In this document: piece after piece, positions 28,277-38,400 of the stretch
How the letters are laid out: each line of letters starts with the position of its first letter
Position numbering within the stretch: the first letter of the stretch is position 1
NCBI RefSeq assembly: GCF_000373245.1
Contig: NZ_KB890750.1
Location: 39,254-103,253, forward strand
Reading direction: 5' to 3'
Length of the DNA stretch: 64,000 nucleotides
Source of the DNA: Echinicola pacifica DSM 19836
Lineage (GTDB): Bacteria; Bacteroidota; Bacteroidia; Cytophagales; Cyclobacteriaceae
Translations under genes and position numbers: made by a program
Notes under the pieces: model-generated
The model's input: the letters and a program-made list of their open reading frames with translations, nothing else
What the model was told of the DNA's origin: nothing
Database searches by the model: none

Positions 28277-31200
28277 ATGGCTAATAAATTAACCCATATC
28301 ACCACCCAATACCGCACTTATAAAGTGGACCAGGTATTGACACATACCCAGCTGAATGAATCGATAGCCTTTTTTGAGGATCAAGATCGGCTGACCAGGG
28401 TATTTCTGCAAGGGGTAGGCATTGTTTGTGGGTTTACGGTCAGCAAACTTTCTAATAATAATATCCGCATCTACCAGGGAGTAGGCGTCACCACGGATGG
28501 GGATTTGCTCAAGTTACTGAGCCATTCCACGGCTGAGGAAGCCACACCGCAGACAGAGATGCCTGCTTTTATGGATTTTTCCCACTATCGAGTATTTGAA
28601 GATCCCCATGCCCATTACCAAAAATTCATTAGGGAAGAGGGCATTCATAATCTATGGGAAATCATTCCTGAATCCGCCGCTCAGGATACAGATAGCGCCT
28701 TGAATACCATGGAAAGTTATGAGGATAAGGTAGTATTACTTTACTTGGATTCCTATGCCCAAGAGCCGGGCACCTGTGCAGGAATCAATTGTGATAATCA
28801 AGGTGTGGAGCAGGTCGCCAAGCTCCGTGTTTTACTTACTGATATGGAGGGAGCCAGCGCCCTTGCTGCCCAGGATTCCGTCTATCAAAAGCTGAATACC
28901 AACGATTTATATAGACAATTAAAAAGTATTCCTTTACCCAAACCGAAACTCGATGCTGCCAGTACCCGGGATTTGGCGAGGCTCGAAAAGGCCTATTATG
29001 ATGCCATCGCCGCCTGCAACTTAGACCAGTTGGAGCTAGGGCTTTCTGCAATTCATGGCTTCATAAACCTTGGCATCAATCCAGCAAACAGCCTCCAGGC
29101 ATTCCGTGAAAGACCTTCCAGCTTATACAATAATCCTTTTCAGTATCATTATGATTGGTTGAGAGATGTGTTGGACACCTATCACGAGCTGGTGGAAGCC
29201 CTCTATAGTCTGGATACTAGCTGTATGCCCGATATCAACGCATTTCCAAAGCACCTACTTCTGGGGAGACTTATCGAGAATAATAGTGAAGCAGCCTTTA
29301 GACATTCCTTTTATCGCTCTCCCGCCAGTGGTGACCGAAATCAATTGGGACTTTTAAATAGCCTCAGGGATAGGCTGATGACCAGCCTTTCCAGCTTCCG
29401 ACTGAGACCCGAAAATATTAGGATTTCTCCTTCAAAGCGCCATGGAATATTGATGGATAAGGCTATTCCTTTTTACTATCGACCTAGCCTGACCCTGACC
29501 AAAAGCTGGAATAATAGAAAAACCCTGAGAAATAGAACCGATGAGATATACCATTACCATCGGGAATACCATCAGGAAAGTCAAAGCACTAACAATCCGC
29601 TAGGTTACAGCTTGGCGGAGGCGGACTTCTACAGAATCGAAGGGCATCAGGGCATGAGCTATCCCAAGGCGATGCAGGATATCTCTGATTTAGTGCATAA
29701 GTATAATCTTGATTTTGATGTAAAAGCGCTCTCCCTAGGAGCTGCTCTTGAGCAGATCAAAATGGAGGATTATGAATGTCATTTTGAGGACCTTATGGTT
29801 TTATTAGATGCCTGGAATGACGAGATAAGCTGTATCACAGCCAAAATCACTTCCTTCTTCACCTCCATAGATTTGGAGAAAATAACGGAAGTAAGGCCCA
29901 AGGATGAGTCTGATGGCCAGGTGGTGCCGCCAAAAACAATAGGTAAGGGCACTAAAGGCGCAGAGGCTATGACCCTAGCGGAGCTGGCTATATTGATAAG
30001 AAATAAGAAAATAACACTGAATGAGGCTCAAAAACTCTACCCTCATTTATTTGAAAATACAAAAGAGCGTAGCACCAAGAATAGTAAAAGTATCCGTGAT
30101 AGTGTAGCCGATTCCGTCAAGGGAGAGGATACGGCATTAGGGAAAGTCCTTCAGCCTCTGTTTTTGGACGTTTCCCCGCAGTATTATACTTACGGAAGCT
30201 TCACGATGGAGGCAGAGAAAGAGGTGAAGAAATACCTCGATACGATGGAGGTGGATGATTCCTTAAAAGAAGTCCTGGTGATGAAGCCCGTCGAGATCAT
30301 TGCGGCTTCCTATGACCTCGCCAATTTCATTCCCGAAAGGTTGAATGAACTCGATCGTGGCTATATAGAAGCTTATGAAAATTCCATTGAGGAGCTTTGC
30401 ATGAAGTTAGAGGATTTTTCACGGGAATTGGAGAACCTGAATATCGATCCTCAGTTAAAAGCCAATTATCAGGCGCAGGCCTTATTCTTTTCTTCCATCT
30501 GCTGCGCGGCGAATAAGCTGAAAATCCTACAGGCAGAAATAGACCTTCGTAAGCAAAACATCTTGCAGGAGCTGCAACTCTCCAGCTATGTCCTTCATCA
30601 TCCCGGGCTGGATCATCAGGCAGGGGTAAGTAGCGGAGGGACTTTTATTTTAGTATATATCTCAAAATCAGAAGGAACTGCCTCCGCAGTTGAAGAAAAA
30701 GAAACCGCTGGTAGAACTAAGTTTTTGGAAAGCGCTGAGGAAAGAAAAGCAGCGGCAGTGCTGAAAGAAGAACTCATCAGCATGATAACCTCCAGCAAAT
30801 CGGATACAGAATATAGGTCACTTAGAACCAAATTAGCTGAGAAAATCAAAGGAGTACAAACCATAGGAAGCAAGGCCGCCAGCACCTCAGCTTATAATTT
30901 GAAAAGTCAATTAGCCAACCATACCGTGGTCGCTGACTTTATGCTCCCTTATCGATGCTGCTCAGATTGCAGCCCGATAAATTTCATCGTGCCCCGCCCC
31001 GTGATTTTGCTGACCCTAAGTCAGAATACCTTCTGCATTGGATTGGAGCAGGATCCAATAGAATATGAGGTGCTTCCTCCAGATGCGGATGTAAGTCTGG
31101 AAAACAAACTGGATGGGGTCACCATAGAAAACAATACCATAACTATAGACCCTGGTGTTTTTCCTAAAGAGGAGCTGGATAAGCCCCTGACATTTCTGGT

Positions 31201-32554
31201 AAATGGAGAATCGGTAAGGGCCGAACTGACGGTAAGAGAAAGCCCGGAAATAAGCATTAATGCTCCAGCAAATCCAATAACGAACCCTTCCATTAGCTTC
31301 TCAGCAAATAGTAGCATGGAGGACATAGATTACCTGTGGGACTTCGGGGACAACAGTCAGTCCACCGAAGCTACACCATCCAAAACCTATCAGCTGCCAC
31401 TCGGTGAAACCAATCGGGTAACGGTGACGCTGACGGCCAGTCCGAAAAATGGAGCATGCCCGCGAACCATTACCAGGGTACTGATTTTTGAGGAGGAGAC
31501 GGAGGAGGTGAGTTTGAGCCTTACCTATGATGAATATTGCAAGACGCCAAATTCTATCGCAGAGGAATTTACGGTCGTTCCCGAGAATGGAACAGTGGCA
31601 GGAGTAGGCACTACCTTCATAAGTGGTAAATACCACTTCGACCCTAAAATCGTGGGACCGATGAATTTGAATACCAGCCTAAGCTTTACTGTGAATGGAC
31701 AAGCCACTGACCTTTTTGTGATAGTCAGGGAAAGACCTGTGATAACTTTCATCTATACGGTCAATAGAGATGAAAATACGGGGGCAGGTAAAGTGGATTT
31801 TGTGATCCCCAACCCTCCAAGCCATGCCAGTGCATATATATGGAATATAAATGGTCAAGAACAAGACAAGGTAAATAGTGATACTTTCACAATAGAATTT
31901 GGCCCTAATGATATTGAGCTTAATGTATATGTCAGCGCCCTGCTGGATACCGCCTGTGAGCAGAGCCAATCCGAAAGCCAAACTATTCCACTAATAGTAG
32001 AGCCTCCCCTTAACTGCGAAGAGGCAGGAAAACAATATCTATTGCAGACTCGGGAAATCTATATCTCCTTATTACAAAGCCCAGCTTTCAAGGAAATCGA
32101 TCAATGGGGGCAAGAGACGCTAAGCACTATTATCGATAAGGTACTAGTCACCTTGGCCAATAATGCAGATCCCTATATCGATGGTACTAGAAATGCAACA
32201 TTAGAGAAACTATTTGTACCTCATATAGATATGGCTGTGGACTATTTGATGGAAATGAACAGTGGAAATGGTCCAGGAGTAGCGCCATTTAAAAACATGT
32301 TCAGGCAGCTTGTCAAATTATTATACACCGTGCTTAGGTGCCAAGGTTCGGATTCATTGGACAAGGATAAGGAAACTATAGCGAAAACGCTGGAAGCACT
32401 TAGCAAGGCTATGTCCGATCTTAAATTGGAAAATATAAATTGGGATAGCCAGCAGGAGATCAAAAATTATCTAGATCAGATGCTAATCAATTTTGCAAAT
32501 GCTGATTTTATCAAGACAGAGATTGAGAATCAATTGAGCTTATTGGATGGCTAG
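28277..32554 (+). CDS. 1425-aa PKD-bearing eCIS protein in the fibre/cage position
   Basis: A very large protein with no signal peptide. Residues 10-80 resemble a phage/eCIS baseplate-attachment domain: 'VFLQGVGIVCGFTV' then 'QGVGVTTDGDLL', like the GWGVVCGL pattern of that group. Residues 100-900 are mostly helical. From about 905 two tandem Ig-like plus PKD modules follow: one with 'YLWDFGDNSQST', the other with 'AYIWNINGQEQDK', each after a similar 'F.VNG...VRE.P' strand. The final 170 residues are helical. The place between Pvc12 and the tape measure is where PVC keeps its fibre gene, so an outer baseplate or target-binding role is likely but inferred. Confidence 0.75.
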   Translation: MANKLTHITTQYRTYKVDQVLTHTQLNESIAFFEDQDRLTRVFLQGVGIVCGFTVSKLSNNNIRIYQGVGVTTDGDLLKLLSHSTAEEATPQTEMPAFMDFSHYRVFEDPHAHYQKFIREEGIHNLWEIIPESAAQDTDSALNTMESYEDKVVLLYLDSYAQEPGTCAGINCDNQGVEQVAKLRVLLTDMEGASALAAQDSVYQKLNTNDLYRQLKSIPLPKPKLDAASTRDLARLEKAYYDAIAACNLDQLELGLSAIHGFINLGINPANSLQAFRERPSSLYNNPFQYHYDWLRDVLDTYHELVEALYSLDTSCMPDINAFPKHLLLGRLIENNSEAAFRHSFYRSPASGDRNQLGLLNSLRDRLMTSLSSFRLRPENIRISPSKRHGILMDKAIPFYYRPSLTLTKSWNNRKTLRNRTDEIYHYHREYHQESQSTNNPLGYSLAEADFYRIEGHQGMSYPKAMQDISDLVHKYNLDFDVKALSLGAALEQIKMEDYECHFEDLMVLLDAWNDEISCITAKITSFFTSIDLEKITEVRPKDESDGQVVPPKTIGKGTKGAEAMTLAELAILIRNKKITLNEAQKLYPHLFENTKERSTKNSKSIRDSVADSVKGEDTALGKVLQPLFLDVSPQYYTYGSFTMEAEKEVKKYLDTMEVDDSLKEVLVMKPVEIIAASYDLANFIPERLNELDRGYIEAYENSIEELCMKLEDFSRELENLNIDPQLKANYQAQALFFSSICCAANKLKILQAEIDLRKQNILQELQLSSYVLHHPGLDHQAGVSSGGTFILVYISKSEGTASAVEEKETAGRTKFLESAEERKAAAVLKEELISMITSSKSDTEYRSLRTKLAEKIKGVQTIGSKAASTSAYNLKSQLANHTVVADFMLPYRCCSDCSPINFIVPRPVILLTLSQNTFCIGLEQDPIEYEVLPPDADVSLENKLDGVTIENNTITIDPGVFPKEELDKPLTFLVNGESVRAELTVRESPEISINAPANPITNPSISFSANSSMEDIDYLWDFGDNSQSTEATPSKTYQLPLGETNRVTVTLTASPKNGACPRTITRVLIFEEETEEVSLSLTYDEYCKTPNSIAEEFTVVPENGTVAGVGTTFISGKYHFDPKIVGPMNLNTSLSFTVNGQATDLFVIVRERPVITFIYTVNRDENTGAGKVDFVIPNPPSHASAYIWNINGQEQDKVNSDTFTIEFGPNDIELNVYVSALLDTACEQSQSESQTIPLIVEPPLNCEEAGKQYLLQTREIYISLLQSPAFKEIDQWGQETLSTIIDKVLVTLANNADPYIDGTRNATLEKLFVPHIDMAVDYLMEMNSGNGPGVAPFKNMFRQLVKLLYTVLRCQGSDSLDKDKETIAKTLEALSKAMSDLKLENINWDSQQEIKNYLDQMLINFANADFIKTEIENQLSLLDG

Positions 32555-32557
32555 AAG

Positions 32558-34159
32558 ATGATCGCTGAGGAAACACATATTGTTCATTGCGTTAAGGTGG
32601 AATGTACTGCTCCATCGAAGGTTTCTGCTGAAAAAATCCAGCAGCTGATCAATGAATTTGTGCGAGAGTCCTTGGAGAAAATCTTACTGGAGTTCTTCCA
32701 AGAAATTCAGTCAGTCAGTGAATTTCATACCCTCACCATTTCAAAGCTGGACTTATCATTTGACCTAAATTATAAGCAAGTCCTTGATCATGGTTTTGAC
32801 AGCAACAAGCTACTTCTGCAGGCGGTGGGTGAGGGAATTAAGAACCAACTTAAAGATAAATTGGAGAAATGGAAAGCTTCCTCACCGCATGGGTCTATGG
32901 CTAAGAGTGGGGAGGAGAAGGCTGACTTTATGGATTGGCATAATTTGAGGGAGGAAGAGCGACAGGTAAAAACGATTCTGCATATTCTGAAAAATGGCAG
33001 CTCGCCTTGGTGGCTTAGCAAAACGGAAGACTGTGCCTTTTTTGACCCCGACTATAGGCTGGAAGATAGTAAGATTAGTCTTGGGTCCAGTTCGCATCTA
33101 GGAAAGTACCTGTACCAAATTAATTATGAAGCTAAACCCTTCGAAAGACTGGTTTTACAGTTGACCGAAAGCCAATTGGAATCGATATATACACAACTCA
33201 TATCAAATTTCAGTCATTTAAATTATATTCAAAGAGATTTACCTTCGGTCAAATATAGTTTTAGTTCAGCACTTAAAATCAAGCTCTGGCAGCTAAAATG
33301 GGCGGTATTACAGCAAAAAGGCATAGAGAAAATCCATGAAATTACCCACCGGATCATAAAAGATTCAAAATCCCTTAGTGCTGATATCCAAGGATCAATA
33401 GTTCAAAACATATCTCTACCATTAGATAGCTATAATATACAGTTCGCAAAAGAAAATATACATTTGGACGATATTTTAAGTCAATTGATCTCAAATGATG
33501 CTAAAATTAATCAGGCTGATCCTAAGGAGCAGATCAGAGATTCCAATGAAGAGTCCAATCTAAATTCAGAAGCTATCTCCAGCGCCTCAGAGGATACTAT
33601 CCGTGAACAAGAGGACTCAATGGCAAAGCAGCAGGAAGATAAGAAAGTGCTGGAGATGGATATCATAGAAGGGATGCAGGTACGGAATGCAGGCTTGATA
33701 TTGCTCAATCCTTACCTGCCACGATTAATGACATTATGCAATCTTTGGAGCCCTGAACAAGGCTGGATTCAGCAGGAGCTTGCGGTAAGGACTTTACATT
33801 TCCTAGCCACAGGAAACACCCAGGCCCTGGACTATAAGTTGGGAATGGAGAAATTTATTTGTTCGTTTCCAGCTGAAAATATCATCTCTATAGAGACTTC
33901 CCTGCCCCTAGATATCCAGAAATTCTGTTTGGAATTATTAGAGGCCTGTATTTCGAATTGGGAAAAATTGGGCAAAACTAGTGTGGATTCTCTGAGGAGT
34001 TATTATCTAATTCGATCGGGAAAACTCATGCCAGAAGGGAATCACTATAAGCTATACATGGATAAGAATAGCATAGATATTTTGCTGCAATACCTGCCTT
34101 ACCCGATTAGTGTCATAAAGCTTCCATGGAAGAGCAGCTTGTTGTTTGTTGAATGGTAA
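32558..34159 (+). CDS. tape-measure protein (Pvc14/Afp14-like, CIS_TMP)
   Basis: A 533-residue protein of the contractile injection tape-measure family. Markers: N-terminal 'HIVHCVKVECTAP', and a strong C-terminal block with 'VRNAGLILLNPYLPRLM', 'AVRTLHFLATGNTQALDYKL', 'LEACISNWEKLGKTSVDSLR', 'YYLIRSGKLMPEGN' and 'ISVIKLPWKSSLLFVEW'. In Afp, Afp14 sets particle length. The middle (residues 250-370) is acidic, polar and variable, as expected for a length-determining part. It overlaps the next gene by 7 bases (ATGGTAA). Confidence 0.93.
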   Translation: MIAEETHIVHCVKVECTAPSKVSAEKIQQLINEFVRESLEKILLEFFQEIQSVSEFHTLTISKLDLSFDLNYKQVLDHGFDSNKLLLQAVGEGIKNQLKDKLEKWKASSPHGSMAKSGEEKADFMDWHNLREEERQVKTILHILKNGSSPWWLSKTEDCAFFDPDYRLEDSKISLGSSSHLGKYLYQINYEAKPFERLVLQLTESQLESIYTQLISNFSHLNYIQRDLPSVKYSFSSALKIKLWQLKWAVLQQKGIEKIHEITHRIIKDSKSLSADIQGSIVQNISLPLDSYNIQFAKENIHLDDILSQLISNDAKINQADPKEQIRDSNEESNLNSEAISSASEDTIREQEDSMAKQQEDKKVLEMDIIEGMQVRNAGLILLNPYLPRLMTLCNLWSPEQGWIQQELAVRTLHFLATGNTQALDYKLGMEKFICSFPAENIISIETSLPLDIQKFCLELLEACISNWEKLGKTSVDSLRSYYLIRSGKLMPEGNHYKLYMDKNSIDILLQYLPYPISVIKLPWKSSLLFVEW

Positions 34160-35403
34160 AATCTAGGATTATGAGAGAATTTAAAAAAGGGTCAAAGACC
34201 TCTTCTGCAAAAATGCCGAATCATAATAAAGTTCAAGCTGCTGGTTCAACTTTTTTTGGCGTACAGCCAAAACTAAAAAAGGGCCAGAAAGGTGATGCCT
34301 ATGAAGTGGAAGCTGACCGTGCTGCGGATCAGGTGACTGCCGCTATGGATAGCCCCGGAGTACAAGCCAAAGGAATGGAGGAAGAAGCAGTACAATCAAA
34401 ACCAATAGCTGATGGACTAAGCAAGCTCCAGATGAAGGAGGAAGTACAGGAAGAGCCGGCGGTTCAGTCTAAGGAGGATTCGGAAGCGGAGGAAGTCGCA
34501 CAGATGCAAGAAATGGAGGAGCCTGAAATTCAAGCCAAGGAAGAAGAACCTGAAGTTCAGGCTAAGGAGGAAGAACCTGAAATTCAAGCCAAGGAGGAAG
34601 AACCTGAAGTTCAGGCTAAGGAAGAAGAACCTGAAGTGCAGGCTAAGGAAGAAGAACCTGAAGTGCAGGCCAGGGAAGAGGAGGAGACGGCAGTACAGGA
34701 GAAATCAGAAAATGAAGCTACTTCCCTTCAGGATAGTAGTTTGCTCGAACAGTCCATACTAGAAGCTAGGGGATTAGGAAGTCCCTTGCCGATAGAAGTA
34801 CAATTACAATTAGAGCAGGGATTTGGGGCTGATTTTAGCGAGGTCAGGATTCATACAGATCCCGCCGCCATACAGATGTGTAGCGAACTGAACGCCCAGG
34901 CTTTTACGCATGGTAATGATATCTTCTTCAATGAGGGGAAATATCAGCCGCAGTCCAGGGAAGGGCGGCATTTGCTAGCTCATGAGCTTACCCACACGCT
35001 GCAGCAGCAGGCCTCAGACAGCGAGTCAAAGAATAAAAAGGGGGCTATTTCTAAAATAAATTCCAAAGCCATACAACCTAATATTAGCCTTCAAAACCTG
35101 CTAAATCAGCAGAAAGAACATCCACCTATTGCGGGTAAGCTATTGCTTCATAGTAGCTGTTCCTTAGAAGATTTCCTAATTATTCCCAGCAAGGAAGCAG
35201 GTCCATTATTCATACCCCGCAGTAGGCTGGTTCGGGATATTGGAGGTTTTTGGTGCCGCCAACGGAAGGATGCCTGGTTTAAGATACCCAATGGATGCAT
35301 GGTAAAAGTTTCCTGTATAGGGGAGCAGATTGGTTTTGAAATCATCACCTCGGTACCAGAGGCTCAGGCTGCATGGATCCACGAAACAGGTTATCCCTTC
35401 TAA
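34153..35403 (+). CDS. DUF4157 protein A, probable eCIS payload
   Basis: A 416-residue protein. Residues 33-60 share a leader motif with the next gene ('FFGVQPKLKKGQKGDAYEVE'). Residues 122-176 are a Glu-rich repeat, EEEPEVQAK, in about six copies. The DUF4157 domain spans about 205-290 with 'GFGADFSEVRIHTD' and a zinc-protease-like HELTH at 277-281. The last 115 residues are an unrecognised domain with four Cys (336, 368, 382, 388). DUF4157 proteins are enriched in eCIS loci and many are toxins or are processed; whether HELTH is an active protease is unknown. The start is either 34153 (overlapping the tape measure) or ATG 34171. Confidence 0.85.
   Translation: MVKSRIMREFKKGSKTSSAKMPNHNKVQAAGSTFFGVQPKLKKGQKGDAYEVEADRAADQVTAAMDSPGVQAKGMEEEAVQSKPIADGLSKLQMKEEVQEEPAVQSKEDSEAEEVAQMQEMEEPEIQAKEEEPEVQAKEEEPEIQAKEEEPEVQAKEEEPEVQAKEEEPEVQAREEEETAVQEKSENEATSLQDSSLLEQSILEARGLGSPLPIEVQLQLEQGFGADFSEVRIHTDPAAIQMCSELNAQAFTHGNDIFFNEGKYQPQSREGRHLLAHELTHTLQQQASDSESKNKKGAISKINSKAIQPNISLQNLLNQQKEHPPIAGKLLLHSSCSLEDFLIIPSKEAGPLFIPRSRLVRDIGGFWCRQRKDAWFKIPNGCMVKVSCIGEQIGFEIITSVPEAQAAWIHETGYPF
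34516..34680 (+). repeat. 27-nt coding repeats for EEEPEVQAK
   Basis: Six near-identical copies of a 27-base unit (sense gaagaacctgaagttcag and variants) lie in frame inside DUF4157 protein A. Copies alternate 'EVQAK' and 'EIQAK'. Third-position differences between copies show that it is a translated repeat under protein-level selection or recent expansion. Confidence 0.9.
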
Positions 35404-35406
35404 TCG

Positions 35407-38400
35407 GTGAAAAACTATAGCCCAAAAAATAGCGCCCCAGCCTCCGAATCTAGCAGCCCGGCAAGATCACAGGCATTCTTTCAGCCCAAATTGACCATGG
35501 GTAAAGCGGGTGATCCCTATGAGGTGGAAGCAGATAAAATGGCCGATCAGCTAGTGCAGCAAGGAACTACAGAAACCAAATCATCAATACAGAATCGTCC
35601 TCTGGCCAGTAGCATAAGCCCCATTACTCAGCTAAAACCTACCGAGGATCCCATCCAGGAAAAGGAAGAAGAGCTGCAAAGTAAAGAAGAGGAGGTCCAA
35701 AGGATTCCGGAATTTGGCTCACATGCAGATGAGCCTATTCAGCGCAAAGAAGGGGGAGAAGCTCCTTCAGGAATAGCCTCTCAGCTCCGCAATGGCTCCG
35801 GCGGAAGTACGCTTCCCGGCCCTGTAAATCAGGAGATGTCTCAGGGATTCGGGGCGGACTTCAGTGGGGTGAAAGTACATACCGACTCTGAGGCCGTGCA
35901 GATGAGCCAGGATCTGGGGGCTCAGGCCTTTACCCATGGAAATGACATCTACTTCAACGAAGGCAAGTACCAGCCAGAAAGCTCAGGCGGCAAGCACCTG
36001 CTGGCACATGAGCTTACCCATACCATTCAGCAAGGAAAGAGCAAGGCTGTCCAACAAACTGCAATCCAGAGAACGGAAGAAACGGAGGCCCCTGCTATGG
36101 AGCCCGAAACTGGCGTATTGGATGAAACGGCCAAAACCGTCACCTTCAGCAAGATTGGTGTACCCGGGTTCAAATTACTTAACCATAGAGGAAATCTATT
36201 TTCTGGCAAGAAACCGCTAAAGCGTAAAAACGACTATCTGCGTGGCAATACCAATCAGCGCAACGGCGTATGGAAGCCTCAGGTCAGCAAGGATACTATA
36301 AAAACCAAATTGAATGAACTCTACTTCAATCATAATCATGTTGCCGCTACTCCGGCCACCACGCACGTATTTAAAGCGAATATTACGGGCAGAAATGTCA
36401 TGCCTACTTATATTGGGAATATTGATGATATAGCCACCGAACTGACCACACCGACCTGGGGTAAGGATAAGGAATATCGGCGATTTGATGTGGATCATGT
36501 CGTGGAACTTCAGCTAGCCAACTGGTCCACCGAAAGCTGGCCCAACACCACAGACAATATGGAGCTTCTTGACTCGTCAAAAAACAGTTCCAGTGGCTCT
36601 ACGATTAAAAATAAAATTACCGAAAAACTTAATGGTTTCCGTGAGCGCCATAATGGCCAGTACCCTGGTGGTGATGCTGATTTTAAAACCAACTATACCC
36701 TGGTGTTTACTGAAGCCGAAGCGATTCCGGGAGGAGATAGTGAGGTCACCGAAAATGAATATTGGACCAAGGAGCAGATAGAGGAGGGCGAACAGCTAAA
36801 TGCCATCGAGGTGGGCAGTCTGGCGGATATTGGAGGAGAAGGAGAAGTAAGAATTTTCCCTAATGCAGGTGGTGGACTAGGGCAGCGTTTTTATTGGACG
36901 GGAGATAGTGCAGTGACCGATAGTAATGAAAAGAGGTACTTTAATAATCCGTTTAGAATTACAGCAAAGAATTTTGTCACTACGGGAGAAGGGGTGGAGC
37001 AGACTAATTTATTGGGAACGATAAGCGTCAATATTCCACCAGGTGATAAGACCTGGGAACCCTGGACCAATGACAAGGAGATCGAAGTCATACGTTTTAA
37101 AGGATCCAAATATGCAGGCTATATCACCAAGCAATCCATTCAGTCCAATCTATATGGCTTAAGAGTTAATAGAACTAGCCCGGTGGAGATATTAGAATTG
37201 GAACTTATGCCGGATGGTATACAGGCTTATGGACAGATCATGCCTTCCATCCCGATATTTGAAGGCAGTCCCATCGAGCTATTTCTGTCCAATGGGGATG
37301 TGCGAATATCCAAAACCTTCAGTTCGGGAGAAATCAATGTTCCCCCACCTTTTGCGATTAGTGATTCTTCGCTTACGATTTTTGCGAGCTCCTCTGATGG
37401 GCTGGGACTTACCGGTGAGGTGAATTTTGGTATAGACCGCGTAGGAACAGGAAGTATCACCGCCACCGCTGCGACAGAAACTGGCTTTAGCTTAGTGGGT
37501 AATTTTTCCTTTGACCCCAATTTATTTGATAGTGCAGAGATAGAAATCAGTTATATCGATAATATCTGGACGATCGGCGGCACGATACAGATTCCTGAGG
37601 GGAAGGTTCGGGGAGTAAAAAGTGCCACCATTAATGCTAGCTATTCAGAAAATATATTCTCAGCAAGTGGGGAGGCAGAGCTAGACATCCCTGGCATAGA
37701 GCGTGGTAATATGTCCGTAGAATTTGGAGAAGGAGGTTTTTCCATTGGCGGCGATTTTGATTTGAGCAGTGATATTCCGGGCATTCAGAGCGGCAGTGTA
37801 TCGGCCAGCATCGCTCAGGAGGCGGGCCAGGAAGGATATAATGTATCGGTCACAGGTACGGCCGTCCCGGATATTCCAGGCATCAATTCCAGCCTTAGTG
37901 TAAGCTATATCAATGGGGCTTTGACCATCGAGGGTTCTGCGTCCTACAGTCGGGGGATGCTAAGTGGTACGATAGAAGTAGGAGCCACCAATCGCCCACT
38001 TGATGAAAACGGAGATCCAAATGGAGACCCAGATGACACTATGCGGGTATATGGTGGAGGCACATTGACCTTGCAGCTCACGCCTTGGCTGGCAGCAACT
38101 GCTGGGGTAACCTTTACCCCGGAGGGGGAAATAGAAGTCCTGGCCCGACTGAGCGCCGAGCGATATGAGGTTTTTGCCCGAAAGGAAATGAATCGAAATC
38201 TCTTCCAGGTTCCCACTATTGAGATTCCTCTGTTTGCCATCCCTCTAGGACCTAGGAGTTTGGGGCTTGTGGCACAGATTGGTGGTGGTTTGGATTTTAC
38301 CTCAGGCTTTGGTCCGGGGGAGCTGCGCAATATGTCGGCTGAAATCAATTATAATCCCGAAAGGGAGGATGAAACGACCCTCAGTGGGCATGGGGAATTT

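Noticed and set aside
34516..34680. Short direct repeats that could look like a CRISPR array
   Set aside because: The units are 27 bases, contiguous without spacers, in frame, and encode EEEPEVQAK within a DUF4157 protein.
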